64,000 nucleotides of DNA, taken from NCBI RefSeq assembly GCF_014138625.1, contig NZ_JACJHY010000007.1, positions 1-64,000 of the forward strand, given 5' to 3'. This DNA is from Aminobacter ciceronei (lineage in GTDB: Bacteria; Pseudomonadota; Alphaproteobacteria; Rhizobiales; Rhizobiaceae). Below are positions 45,394 to 54,213 of this stretch, in pieces. A program made the translations under genes and the position numbers. The notes under the pieces were generated by a model. That model saw only the letters and a program-made list of their open reading frames with translations, was not told the origin of the DNA and searched no databases. Positions within the stretch are counted from its first letter, which is position 1, and every line of letters begins with the position of its first letter.

Positions 45394-46312
45394 TTTGAAA
45401 AGGCTCGTGTAGACGGTGGCCGTTGCGCCGCAAGCGAAGACTTGAGGACGCGCCTCCCAAGCGCGGCGTCGGACGCCGACTCGGCCAATGCTGTTCCGGG
45501 TCGGCGTCCGCATTGAAATCCAACGCTGGGTGCGAGGCGACGTTTTGAATGCCTCATGGAATCGGCTAATATTTGATGATTTACACTGGAGTGGTGCTGG
45601 TTTTAAGGGGAATCGGCACCATGGCGAACAGATCGCGTTTTTCGTTGCTGATCCCGACCGGATTGATGGTTGAGGGTACCGCGAGGGCGAGGGAACATTT
45701 GTTAGGCGCGCGCAACGGTCGATGAGCGATCCTGCCCGCAAGGTCGCGTCGTTGGTGTTCAGCTGGAGACCGAGCCAGCGCAGAAACGCACCAAGGTTGT
45801 TCATGGCCTTGTACACGACCGGCAAGCCGATGATTGCGTCGATCAGGTAGGAGCTGACGTTCCAACCAAAACAGACGCCAAGCAGCATTGTCGTGGGGCC
45901 CAACGCAAACAGTCTCACATAGATGCCGATATGCTTTGGCAGATGTTCATATCCCGGTACCGTATGCTTGGCGCCGAGATAATGAACGAAATCACATGAA
46001 CGCCTGTGATCTCACGTGTCGCCTTCGGCGACACGTGAGTTTACGCGAGTTCGGGCATTAAGGCGATGAGCATCAAGGTCATCGAGGCGAGCAAGGGCCT
46101 AGTGGCAACGCGTACGCGCGCCCCATACTCCGCCGCTCGGACGTAGTTGGAACATGAAAGACATCTGAGAAGTGGTTGCCAAGCCGCGTTGCGACCCTGC
46201 ATCAAGGCTGTCGCGGAGACCGCTCTATCTTCTTCTTGAATGCTTTTCGCAGACGTAGGCCCGTGCCGGATGACACGGACTTTACGCGCGCATTTCCGTT
46301 CCGCGCCTTACA
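45394..46312. other. About 920 bp of degraded DNA between ridA and the dmeF operator
   Basis: No intact gene is seen. A minus-strand frame from about 45918 gives GVCFGWNVSSYLIDAIIGLP and NNLGAFLRWLGLQLNTND, which has coding character but breaks down after some 70 residues; I do not recognise it. A perfect hairpin lies at 46011-46039. The region is probably a junction of two insertions. Confidence 0.4.
46011..46039. repeat. Perfect 13-bp hairpin
   Basis: CTCACGTGTCGCC (46011-46023) and GGCGACACGTGAG (46027-46039) are exact complements around a TTC loop. The arm contains CACGTG. It lies in gene-poor DNA, 270 bp before the CDF operator. It could be a bidirectional terminator or a remnant of a mobile-element end. 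Confidence 0.8.
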
Positions 46313-46340
46313 TTGACATATCCTATCCGGGGGGATAGGT
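46313..46340 (+). promoter_or_regulatory. dmeF promoter with G-tract palindromic operator
   Basis: TTGACA at 46313-46318 is followed by CCTATCCGGGGGGATAGG (46322-46339), a perfect 7-bp inverted repeat around GGGG that fills the spacer and runs into the -10 region. The gene start is 30 bp downstream. The site strongly resembles that at 30952-30979 and fits CsoR/RcnR-family repressors such as the DmeR-like protein encoded two genes on. Confidence 0.75.
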
Positions 46341-46369
46341 AATTGAAGGCTCAAACTCGGAGTTCTCTC

Positions 46370-47719
46370 ATGCTTGCCGAAATCAAGGACTGGTTCGGCT
46401 TCGGCCAGCAGAACAATGCTCGTGGCACCGGTGCTCATGGCCATTCTCACGGAGAGGCTGGCGGGCACGGCCACACACACGGCGTCATCGATCCCAGCAT
46501 CGCTTCGTCGGAGCGGGGCATTTGGGCCATCAAGTGGTCCTTCGTGATCCTCGCCATAACGGCAGCTTTCCAGCTCGTCGTTGTCTTCTTCTCGGGAAGC
46601 GTGGCGCTGCTTGCCGATACGATCCACAATGTTGGCGATGCGGCCACTGCCATCCCGCTCTGGATCGCTTTCACGCTTGTACGTCGTAAGCCAAGCGCCA
46701 CATTCAATTATGGCCTTGGCCGCTTTGAGGACCTGGCAGGCATGCTGATCGTCTTGATCATTCTCTTCAGCGCCCTTGTCGCCGGCTATCAGGCCATAGA
46801 CCGCCTGATGAACCCTCAACCCGTTCAGCAACTGCTAGCGGTGGCAGCCGCCGGCGTCATCGGCTTTCTCGGAAACGAGGCGGTTGCCGTCTTCCGCATC
46901 AGGGTCGGACGCGAAATGAACAGCGCGGCGCTCATTGCCGACGGCTACCACGCGAGAACGGACGGCCTCACAAGCCTGGCGGTCGTGGTTGGGGCGATCG
47001 GTGTCTGGCTTGGTTTCCCGCTTGCCGATCCGATCGTCGGCATGCTCATCACCATCGCGATCTTCGGCATTGTCTGGCAGTCGGCCCGGGCGGTGCTCAC
47101 GCGCAGCCTCGATGGCATCGAACCGGGCCTCAACGATGAAATTCGGCATGCTGCCGAGCATGTCGCAGGCGTCCAGCGGGTCGTCGATGTCAAGGCGCGC
47201 TGGCTTGGCCACAAGCTTCATGCTGACCTCAAGATCGCCGTCGACAACAGCAAGTCTGTTGAGGAAGCCAACACCATATCGTCGCTGGTTCAACGCGAGC
47301 TGCGGGCACATCTGCCGTCGCTCGAAAATGCAACGATTGTATTCGACGCGGGTGACGAACCTTCGCAGCCGGTCGTCGCCGATGCGGGCGGGCACCACCA
47401 CGCGCCCGACCCCTTCGTCGTCAAATCCTCGATTGCTGAAGGTGTTCTGGAAATCGTCGATACAAGCCAGGGGGAGCGGATGCGCCTGACGGTTTCCAGC
47501 CACGCCGACGGGCTCAACGCGGTTGTGGAAATCCAGCGTCCTGGCGGGCAGGTGGAAAAGCTGCCGCTATTGCCCGTTGCCGGAGATCATCACACGCTCC
47601 AAAGCACCGAGGCCCCGGCCGAACCGCATGAGTTCGACGCAGTTCTCCATTTGAGCTCCGCAAAGGGAAAGTCGAGCCTACCCTTCCGGATGGAAGAACC
47701 GGAAGGCCATCATCACTGA
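46370..47719 (+). CDS. dmeF: Cation diffusion facilitator, DmeF-like (Co/Ni efflux)
   Basis: A 449-residue CDF carrier. A His-rich N-terminus (GAHGHSHGEAGGHGHTHG) precedes six membrane helices. Metal site motifs are LLADTIHNVGDAATAIPLW in helix II and ALIADGYHARTDGLTSLAVV in helix V; the H-N-x-G-D-A-x-T-A-I-P signature is that of DmeF. The cytoplasmic domain includes VKARWLGHKLHADLKIAVD, and the tail is again His-rich (GGHHHAPD, PEGHHH). I use ATG 46370, behind CGGAG. The gene follows a DmeR-type operator and is followed 70 bp on by the dmeR-like gene. Export of Co2+ and Ni2+ is expected from characterised rhizobial DmeF. Confidence 0.92.
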   Translation: MLAEIKDWFGFGQQNNARGTGAHGHSHGEAGGHGHTHGVIDPSIASSERGIWAIKWSFVILAITAAFQLVVVFFSGSVALLADTIHNVGDAATAIPLWIAFTLVRRKPSATFNYGLGRFEDLAGMLIVLIILFSALVAGYQAIDRLMNPQPVQQLLAVAAAGVIGFLGNEAVAVFRIRVGREMNSAALIADGYHARTDGLTSLAVVVGAIGVWLGFPLADPIVGMLITIAIFGIVWQSARAVLTRSLDGIEPGLNDEIRHAAEHVAGVQRVVDVKARWLGHKLHADLKIAVDNSKSVEEANTISSLVQRELRAHLPSLENATIVFDAGDEPSQPVVADAGGHHHAPDPFVVKSSIAEGVLEIVDTSQGERMRLTVSSHADGLNAVVEIQRPGGQVEKLPLLPVAGDHHTLQSTEAPAEPHEFDAVLHLSSAKGKSSLPFRMEEPEGHHH

Positions 47720-47789
47720 CCTTGCTGGCGACGGGTCGATCGACGTATCGTCCCTCGCCACCATCGATCGCAATCTGGCAAAGGACACG

Positions 47790-48068
47790 ATGAACGACTT
47801 GCACACGCACGCCGCCCACCCCGAGATCGTCAAGCGGCTGAAGCGAGCGGAAGGCCACCTGAAAAGCGTCATCTCGATGCTGGAGGGCGGCAGGTCATGC
47901 CTTGATATAGCTCAGCAACTGGCAGCGGTCGAAAAGGCTATCGTCAATGCCAAACGCACGCTGATCCAGGATCATCTCGACCACTGCCTTGAGGAAGCCG
48001 TCGGAACGCTGCCTCGCGAGCAACGGCAGTCCATCGACGAATTCAAGGCGATCACCAAGTATCTTTAG
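47790..48068 (+). CDS. dmeR: DmeR-like metal-sensing repressor (RcnR/CsoR family)
   Basis: A 92-residue all-helical repressor: HPEIVKRLKRAEGHLKSVIS, MLEGGRSCLDIAQQLAAVEK, AIVNAKRTLIQDHLDHCLEE. Candidate ligands are the N-terminal His cluster (LHTHAAH), the Cys in GRSCLD and the His/Cys in DHLDHC, which is the RcnR/DmeR pattern for Ni/Co rather than the Cu pattern of CsoR. It is encoded behind dmeF and probably represses its own operon through the palindrome at 46322-46339. The same operator 15 kb away suggests it also controls the NreB-like locus. Confidence 0.9.
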   Translation: MNDLHTHAAHPEIVKRLKRAEGHLKSVISMLEGGRSCLDIAQQLAAVEKAIVNAKRTLIQDHLDHCLEEAVGTLPREQRQSIDEFKAITKYL

Positions 48069-48268
48069 AGGCATGGGCGCACTCCACGTAGCTGGGATGC
48101 GACCATCGGTTCCCTGCGTCAGATCATTCCGTCGAGGCCGCGCTGACTTCCATAATGGCGCTGGCCGACAACTCGTTCTCGATCGGCTGTAGCACGAACG
48201 TCTCGGCTCCTCGTGCACTGGTCGAAGGCATTTGACGGCATCGCGTTGATTGGCAAGGCATATGCGGC

Positions 48269-49066
48269 TTAACGCCGGAAGATGACCGGGAACCAGTCTT
48301 CGCGCAGCTTTTCACCCGGCTTCATTTCATGTCCCGGGAAGGGCGGGGAGGTGCGGCCCGGCCGCTCCACATAGCGGGCATCATCGCCCAACAGGCGGAG
48401 CGAGAAGGCGCGGCGGCGTGACTGGGTCTGGTTGCCGCGGGCACCGTGAAGGGTCTTGTAGTTGAAGGCCACAGCGTCGCCCGGCTCCATCGCCCATTCC
48501 ATGATCGTCATGCCCTCTGCATCGGGGTCCGGCACCGGCATGTAGGCATCGGCGTCGGGATAGAAATTCTGCTCCGACAGCCAGCGTGTCGGCAGCACCG
48601 GCTTCGCCCACTGGTGCGATCCCGCCACGCATCGCAACGATGCTTCCCGCACGGGATCGAGCGGCGACCAGAAGCTGATCGTCTGTTCCCCCTCGACGAA
48701 ATAGTAGGGCGAATCCTGGTGCCAGGGCGTTGGCTTCGACGTCCCCGGCTCCTTGACCAGGACATGATCGTGGAAAAGCTGCACCGTCCTCGATCGCATC
48801 AGGTCGGCGGCCACCTCAGCCGCCTCGGACGAGCGGATCACGTCCTCGAATTCGGGAATGCGCTGCCAGTTGCAGTAGTCGTCGAAGAACCGTCCGCCTT
48901 CGCCGGCTTTGAGGTTCTCTGCGGCGTATTTCCCCGGCTCGGCCATGTTGGTCTCGACGCCTTGTCGCAGCGCCTCGACATGGTCTCGGAATAGGCCTTT
49001 TACGAGCACGACCCCGTCGCGCTGGTAGCTGTCGATATGTTCTTGGGTGATAAGCGGGTGAGGCAT
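48269..49066 (-). CDS. Phytanoyl-CoA dioxygenase (PhyH) family protein
   Basis: A 265-residue Fe(II)/2-oxoglutarate oxygenase. The iron ligands are seen as H-x-D in TPWHQDSPYYF and the distal His in KTLHGARGNQ; the 2-oxoglutarate-binding Arg is in RRRAFSLRLLGDD. Start at ATG 49066 (MPHPLITQEHID), the family's usual beginning; the frame extends 18 codons upstream. It is divergent from a LysR gene 83 bp away, a common arrangement for a regulated catabolic enzyme. The substrate is unknown: members hydroxylate fatty acyl-CoA, ectoine and other small molecules. Confidence 0.9.
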   Translation of the reverse strand: MPHPLITQEHIDSYQRDGVVLVKGLFRDHVEALRQGVETNMAEPGKYAAENLKAGEGGRFFDDYCNWQRIPEFEDVIRSSEAAEVAADLMRSRTVQLFHDHVLVKEPGTSKPTPWHQDSPYYFVEGEQTISFWSPLDPVREASLRCVAGSHQWAKPVLPTRWLSEQNFYPDADAYMPVPDPDAEGMTIMEWAMEPGDAVAFNYKTLHGARGNQTQSRRRAFSLRLLGDDARYVERPGRTSPPFPGHEMKPGEKLREDWFPVIFRR

Positions 49067-49149
49067 CTCGGTCTCCCTGTTGACGTTCACAGGATGCCGG
49101 TGCTGTTTTTTAAGTTCCAATAATATGTTGAAAACACTAATATAGTCTC

Positions 49150-50037
49150 ATGTTATACATTTCATTGCGGCAGCTGGAATATGTGGTGGCGGTGTCGCGT
49201 GCAGGCAGCCTGACGGTGGCGGCCCAGCAGGTGAATGTTTCTCAGCCGGCGCTGTCAGTCGCCTTGAGCCAGGTCGAGGACCATTTGAGGCAGAAGCTGT
49301 TCATACGTCGCAAGGGCGCGCCCGTGACGCTCACGGGCTTCGGCAGGCTGTTCCTTGCGGATGCAGAAGCGCTCCTGGCCGATGCGGCTCGCCTCGAGAG
49401 TCCAGGTGGTCTCGGGCAGCGGCGCTTGCAGCGCATCATGCTTGGAGTTTTCGAGGATCTGGCTCCCGCCCATCTCGCTCCACTGCTCAGGCTGCTGCGA
49501 GCCCGGTTTCCAGACGTCGAGATCAGGACAAGGGTAGCGACTTTCGAGGGTCTGGCAGAATCCCTCCTTGCCGGCGACATCGATCTGGCCCTGACCTATG
49601 ACCTCGGCCTCGACGCCAGTTTTCATCGCGAACTCTATGCGCAAGTGTCGCCACAGGCGTGGTTTCAGCCTGACGATCCCCTGGCCAAGGCAAGCGAAGT
49701 GTCGCTTGCCGATCTTGCCGATCGACCGCTGATCCTGTCCGATCAGGGGTTGTCGATCCGGCACATGCTGGGACTTTTCCGCACGATTGGCGTGACGCCA
49801 AACATCGTGCATCGCGCGGCCTCCACGGAGGTGTTGCGCAGCCTTGCCGCCAACGGTGAGGGCGTGGGCATCAGCTACACGAACCCGGTCAGCACCCTGA
49901 GCTACGACGGCAAGCCGCTTGCTCGTGTACCCATAGCCGATGCGCACGCACGGGAACCGATCGTGCTGGTCTTCTGCGGCGAACAACCAGCACCGCTTCC
50001 CGAGATACGCGCTGCCATCATGGCAATGACAGGCTGA
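49150..50037 (+). CDS. LysR-family regulator divergent from phyH
   Basis: A 295-residue LysR protein: SLRQLEYVVAVSRAGSLTVA, QQVNVSQPALSVALSQVEDHL for the HTH, then the effector domain with LRARFPDVEIRTRV, LLAGDIDLALTYD, LADRPLILSDQGL and AANGEGVGISYTNP. Its start at ATG 49150 lies 83 bp from the dioxygenase start on the other strand; the gap is strongly AT-rich and should hold a shared LysR-type operator. Autoregulation and control of the dioxygenase are inferred from this arrangement. Confidence 0.9.
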   Translation: MLYISLRQLEYVVAVSRAGSLTVAAQQVNVSQPALSVALSQVEDHLRQKLFIRRKGAPVTLTGFGRLFLADAEALLADAARLESPGGLGQRRLQRIMLGVFEDLAPAHLAPLLRLLRARFPDVEIRTRVATFEGLAESLLAGDIDLALTYDLGLDASFHRELYAQVSPQAWFQPDDPLAKASEVSLADLADRPLILSDQGLSIRHMLGLFRTIGVTPNIVHRAASTEVLRSLAANGEGVGISYTNPVSTLSYDGKPLARVPIADAHAREPIVLVFCGEQPAPLPEIRAAIMAMTG

Positions 50038-50167
50038 GCACCGCCGATCTGAACGGTTGGCCGATATGGGCGGAGGCGCTCGATGATCCTGGCTGCGCTC
50101 CTTTGGGCAATGGGACCTTTGACGGTCTCGCGTCGGCCGGCAGCACTCCCGCAAGGTTCACATCTGA

Positions 50168-51583
50168 TCAAACCGTGCCCGTGAGGAGGCCATAGGCAAT
50201 CCCGGCAATCGAACAGCTGGCCAACACGGTGAGCATGCCCACCTTGAAACGAAATACCGCGATGACCGCGCCCAGCGTCAGGATCAGAGACGGGACGTTC
50301 ACGGAACTCAAGACGGGGACATCGACTGCAAGCCCAAAGCCGCGGAATTCGTAGAGCTGCGCAAACAGAACGTGCAGGGCAAACCACATAGACAGGTTGA
50401 GGATGACGCCGACGACGGCTGCGGTAATCGCGGAGAGTGCCGCTGAGAGCGCCTTGTTGGCGCGCATGTTCTCCATGAAGGGCGCGCCGATGAAGATCCA
50501 CAGAAAGCACGGAACGAAGGTCACCCAGGTTGTCAGCAGTCCGCCCAGAGTGCCGGCGATCAACGGGTTGAGCGAGCCAGGTGCGCGATAAGCTCCCAGA
50601 AAGCCGACGAACTGCGTCACCATGATCAGCGGACCAGGGGTCGTCTCAGCCAGACCGAGGCCGTCCAGCATCTCGCCGGGCTTCAGCCACCCGTAGTGCT
50701 CGACCCCTTGCTGCGCGACATAGGAAAGGACCGCATACGCGCCACCGAATGTGACCATGGCCAATTTGGAAAAGAAGATGGAGATATCGGTGAAGACATT
50801 TCCCTGCCCCAAAAACACCAGCAGCGCCACGACCGGCCCACCCCAGATCAGGAGGCCGACCGCTGCTACCTTGAGCGACCAGGAAAGGGGAGGGCGAGCA
50901 TGGTCTGGAACCCCCTCGCCAAGGACGCTATCGATGTCCGCGACCTCCTTGCCACTGAACTTGCCATGGTTGCCGCCGGCGAGGAACGCCTTCCATCCGG
51001 CTCGTCCGCCGACATATCCGATCAAGCCTGCCCCAAAAACAACCAGGGGAAATGGCGCCCGGAATACCGTCAAGGCAACGAATGCCCCTGCTGCCAGCCC
51101 GATCAGCACGTTGTTCTTGAGGGAGCGTCGGCCAATGCGGATGACGGCTTCGAGCACGATCGCCAATACTGCGGCTTTCAGTCCGAAGAAGAGGGCCTGG
51201 ACGGCGCCGACATTGCCGAAAATGGCATAGATCCAGCTCAGGGCCATGATGGCGACAGCACCAGGCAGCACGAACAAGATTCCGGCGACGAGCCCGCCCT
51301 TTGTCTTGTGCAGGAGCCAGCCAATGTAGATCGCGAGCTGTTGAGCCTCTGGCCCGGGCAGGAGCGTGCAGTAGTTCAACGCGTGCAGAAAACGCGTATC
51401 ACCGATCCAGCGTTTCTCTTCGACGATGATCCGGTGCATCACGGCGATCTGCCCTGCAGGCCCGCCGAAACTGAGGGCTGCCACACGCGCCCATACGCGG
51501 ACCGCTTCGCCAAACGAGATGCCGTGAGCCGGTGTGTCCGTGTTCTGGGCTGGAGATTTGTCGGTCATTTCGATCTGGCTCAT
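50168..51583 (-). CDS. chrA: Chromate efflux transporter ChrA
   Basis: A 471-residue bidomain CHR-family carrier with about ten to twelve helices. Motifs of the first half are FGGPAGQIAVMHRIIVEEKR and LPGPEAQQLAIYIGW; the second half repeats them as TFGGAYAVLSYVAQQGVEHY and ETTPGPLIMVTQFVGF. It exports chromate from the cytoplasm. The gene is 15 bp downstream of chrB, forming a chrBA operon. Length and motifs are standard for long-chain ChrA. Confidence 0.96.
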   Translation of the reverse strand: MSQIEMTDKSPAQNTDTPAHGISFGEAVRVWARVAALSFGGPAGQIAVMHRIIVEEKRWIGDTRFLHALNYCTLLPGPEAQQLAIYIGWLLHKTKGGLVAGILFVLPGAVAIMALSWIYAIFGNVGAVQALFFGLKAAVLAIVLEAVIRIGRRSLKNNVLIGLAAGAFVALTVFRAPFPLVVFGAGLIGYVGGRAGWKAFLAGGNHGKFSGKEVADIDSVLGEGVPDHARPPLSWSLKVAAVGLLIWGGPVVALLVFLGQGNVFTDISIFFSKLAMVTFGGAYAVLSYVAQQGVEHYGWLKPGEMLDGLGLAETTPGPLIMVTQFVGFLGAYRAPGSLNPLIAGTLGGLLTTWVTFVPCFLWIFIGAPFMENMRANKALSAALSAITAAVVGVILNLSMWFALHVLFAQLYEFRGFGLAVDVPVLSSVNVPSLILTLGAVIAVFRFKVGMLTVLASCSIAGIAYGLLTGTV

Positions 51584-51598
51584 GTCATTTCCTGTCGA

Positions 51599-52591
51599 TC
51601 AGGCGCGCTTCGAGCGGAAATACTGGTAGAGATTGTCGAAGACGGACGAGCCTTGGGCGATGCGCTGCTCGTCCTGCGGGTTTGCCGCGCAAACGCCTGT
51701 TATCAGGCTGGCTATGCCCGTCGTCTCCTCGCGGCCGAATTTGCCGTCCTTGAGGTCAATGTCGTGGACAATCTCGGAAATCGCCTGCAGAGCGGGGTCG
51801 GCGATTCCAGCTCGGGTCAGCAGAACCTCAAAGCTGCAACGATCACCTTCATGGGTGATTTCGCCTTCGAACATGTCGAACCGCAAGTCTCCAGCTTTGG
51901 GTTCGTATCCCTTGCCCGGTACGAAGCGGATGACAGCGTCCTGGTCGATGAAACGCCGGATCAGCCAGCTACAGGCGATACGGTCGACATGCACGCCTTC
52001 GCGCGTCACCCAGACCCGTCCCTTCAGAGCTGTCGGCGTATGCGCCATGGCCTCCGGCGATTGTTTTGCCATTTCCGTATCCTCCGCGAGCTTGCGTTCG
52101 ATTCCCGTGACCAGGCTTTCGGCCGACAGGCGACCGGTTGCCCCGAAGAAGTCGATCGCTGCGATATCGGCGAGCCGTTTGCGCAGGCGGCTGGTTAATG
52201 AGCGCGCTTCCGCTTTTTCCTCGGACGTCGCAATCGCGTCGAACCGATCGGTCAAAGCGCGTGTTTCCTTCGCTATCGCCTCATAATCTTGATCGCGTGC
52301 AGCATCGAAGAGCGCGCGAGCCTGGGCGTCGGAGAGGCCGTCGATAAGGCGTGCCTCGCACACCATGGCCTCGCCGCCGCCTTCGACGATCTCCTTCAGG
52401 AGCCACTCGAAATCCTCCTGGGTCTCCGAGTTTGCCGGCAGCGCATAGACCGTGCTCTTCACGGCGACGGCGCCGATCCCCTGCAGCCGGCGCCAGATCT
52501 TCACGCGGAAGTAGGCCGGCTTGCTGGGCAGCTGGTGAATGAGAAGCAGCCAGCGCCGATCTGCCCGTATAATGTCATCGTCCATGTTCAT
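51599..52591 (-). CDS. chrB: Chromate-responsive regulator ChrB
   Basis: A 330-residue protein of the ChrB family. The N-terminal domain contains WLLLIHQLPSKPAYFRVKIW, RRLQGIGAVAVKSTVYALP, while the C-terminal ChrB domain has VWVTREGVHVDRIACSWLIR, RFIDQDAVIRFVPG and EGDRCSFEVLL. ChrB senses chromate and controls chrA expression. The start is ATG 52591 (or 52585). The divergent promoter region holds two TGTATCAT repeats that may be its operators. A second, C-domain-only relative lies at 53648-54109. Confidence 0.93.
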   Translation of the reverse strand: MNMDDDIIRADRRWLLLIHQLPSKPAYFRVKIWRRLQGIGAVAVKSTVYALPANSETQEDFEWLLKEIVEGGGEAMVCEARLIDGLSDAQARALFDAARDQDYEAIAKETRALTDRFDAIATSEEKAEARSLTSRLRKRLADIAAIDFFGATGRLSAESLVTGIERKLAEDTEMAKQSPEAMAHTPTALKGRVWVTREGVHVDRIACSWLIRRFIDQDAVIRFVPGKGYEPKAGDLRFDMFEGEITHEGDRCSFEVLLTRAGIADPALQAISEIVHDIDLKDGKFGREETTGIASLITGVCAANPQDEQRIAQGSSVFDNLYQYFRSKRA

Positions 52592-52593
52592 AC

Positions 52594-52631
52594 TGTATCA
52601 TCGATGATTGAAAATGCAACACTTGTATCAT
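52594..52631. promoter_or_regulatory. Divergent chr promoter region with repeated TGTATCAT
   Basis: TGTATCAT occurs at 52594-52601 and again at 52624-52631, 30 bp apart (about three helical turns), and the first overlaps a palindrome ATCATCGATGAT at 52597-52608. The region is AT-rich and separates chrB from the SOD-rhodanese gene. The repeats may be ChrB binding sites; this is inference from position and symmetry. Confidence 0.5.
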
Positions 52632-52685
52632 TTTAGATTCGAGCGTAGCGTTCGGTCCAGTCACTGACTTTACGTGAGGACTGCC

Positions 52686-53651
52686 ATGCACCGGATTATG
52701 CCACTGCCATTCAAGCCGCCGCGCCTCGATGGGCTCTCGGAGCGACTTCTGGCAAGCCACTATGAGAACAACTACGGAGGCGCTGTCAGGCGCTTGAATG
52801 CCATCGAGCGTCGTTTGGATGAAATGGATTGGGCAGCAGCTCCGGTCTTCGACATCAACGGCTTGAAGCGAGAAGAGCTGATCGCTGCGAATTCGGCGAT
52901 CCTGCATGAAATCTATTTCGACGGTCTCGGCGGGAGAGGAGATGCGACAGGAACTCTCGCTGCAGCCATCGAGCGGGACTTCGGCAGCGTGGCCAAATGG
53001 CGCTCCCGCTTTTCGGCATGTGCGAAGGCGCAAGCCGGCGGGTCGGGATGGACCTTGCTGGTGTGGTCCGAGCGCCACCAGCGCCTGATGATCCAATGGG
53101 GACAGGATCACACGAACTGCCTCGCCGGCAGCGTCCCGATCATGGCGCTCGACATGTACGAGCACGCCTACGCCATCGATTTCGGGGCGAAGGTTGGCGC
53201 CTATGTTGATGCCTTCATGAACAACATCCACTGGGAGCGCATCGGCGAAAGGTTCCAGCGTGTCGCTGGCACCTTGTCGGCTGCGCCTGCGGATGGCGGC
53301 GCCAATTTCGGCGTTGCTCCGGAGGATCTGCTTGCCCGTCTTGGGCGAGGGGAGGACATCATGCTGCTCGATGTTTGTTTGGCGGCAGATCTGCAAGCCC
53401 GCAGCGACATGCTTCCGGGTGCTACGTTCCGGGCTCCGGAGGCGACCGCCGACTGGATCGAGGATCTGCCTCGCGACAAGCCTGTCGTTGCTTATTGCAT
53501 CTACGGCTTCCAGGTCAGCGGCAATGTGGTCGACGAACTCCGCCGCCTTGGCTTCGATGCGCATGTGTTGTCCGGCGGGATCGCCGCTTGGCATGCCATC
53601 GGCGGGCCGACTGTCCCATTCACCGTTTCCACCGGGAGGACTGAACCATGA
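52686..53651 (+). CDS. Fe/Mn superoxide dismutase-rhodanese fusion (ChrC-like)
   Basis: A 321-residue two-domain protein. Residues 1-195 form an Fe/Mn SOD: metal ligands are the His in LASHYENNYGGAV, the His in AILHEIYFDGL and D-x-x-x-H in ALDMYEHAYAIDFG. Residues about 215-310 form a rhodanese domain with the Cys in CIYGFQVSGNV and the C-terminal LSGGIAAWHA. ChrC-type SODs occur in chromate operons, protecting from superoxide made during Cr(VI) reduction. I use ATG 52686 behind GTGAGGA. Its stop overlaps the ATG of the next gene. Confidence 0.88.
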   Translation: MHRIMPLPFKPPRLDGLSERLLASHYENNYGGAVRRLNAIERRLDEMDWAAAPVFDINGLKREELIAANSAILHEIYFDGLGGRGDATGTLAAAIERDFGSVAKWRSRFSACAKAQAGGSGWTLLVWSERHQRLMIQWGQDHTNCLAGSVPIMALDMYEHAYAIDFGAKVGAYVDAFMNNIHWERIGERFQRVAGTLSAAPADGGANFGVAPEDLLARLGRGEDIMLLDVCLAADLQARSDMLPGATFRAPEATADWIEDLPRDKPVVAYCIYGFQVSGNVVDELRRLGFDAHVLSGGIAAWHAIGGPTVPFTVSTGRTEP

Positions 53652-54109
53652 AGTGGGTTACCCGTGAACGTCCTGTTATCGACCGCATCGCCTGTCCCTG
53701 GCTGATCGCAAGGTTCATCGACAAGGATCCGGAGTTCCTGTTCGTTCCGCCGGACAAGGTCATGACCGTGGCGCAAGAGACCGGCGCCACGCCCTATGAC
53801 GTTCCAGGCGTCGAATACACGCACTTCGGCGAAGGCTGCAGCTTCGATGCGTTTGTCGACAAGCATGATCTGGCAAAGGACTCCGCAATCGCCACCATTG
53901 CCGCAATCGTTCGGGGTGCTGACACCGATCGGCATGATTTGACGCCGCAGTCGGCCGGGTTGCTCGCGATTTCGATGGGGCTGCGGGACGTCACACCAGA
54001 CGATCACGAGGTGCTGAAGCACGGCTTCGTCATCTACGACGCGCTTTATGCCTGGGCGTCAGGCCGCAAGGCGGAAACGCACAACTGGCCCCCAAAGGCG
54101 AAGGCATAA
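53648..54109 (+). CDS. ChrB C-terminal-domain protein
   Basis: A 153-residue protein matching only the C-terminal half of ChrB: MKWVTRERPVIDRIACPWLI, RFIDKDPEFLFVPPDK, GEGCSFDAFVDKHDL and LKHGFVIYDALYAWA. It starts inside the SOD-rhodanese stop (ATGA) and so is coupled to it. Stand-alone ChrB domains are frequent in chromate clusters; a redox or ligand-sensing role beside chrB is plausible but not shown. Confidence 0.88.
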   Translation: MKWVTRERPVIDRIACPWLIARFIDKDPEFLFVPPDKVMTVAQETGATPYDVPGVEYTHFGEGCSFDAFVDKHDLAKDSAIATIAAIVRGADTDRHDLTPQSAGLLAISMGLRDVTPDDHEVLKHGFVIYDALYAWASGRKAETHNWPPKAKA

Positions 54110-54213
54110 GTTCGCTAAGGTGGTGGAATTCGCGCCCCGTCTCCGACCCATGGTGCGCTGCGGACGATCGGCTTGTCGATCGCGAGAAGCGATGCGCACA
54201 GAATAGTCACCGC

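Noticed and set aside
45394-45918. Minus-strand frame with hydrophobic segment considered as a membrane protein gene
   Set aside because: It begins plausibly but runs antisense through ridA and loses coding character; at most a fragment.
50696-52198. 500-codon open frame on the plus strand opposite chrA/chrB
   Set aside because: Antisense shadow of two well-supported chromate genes; no recognisable domain.
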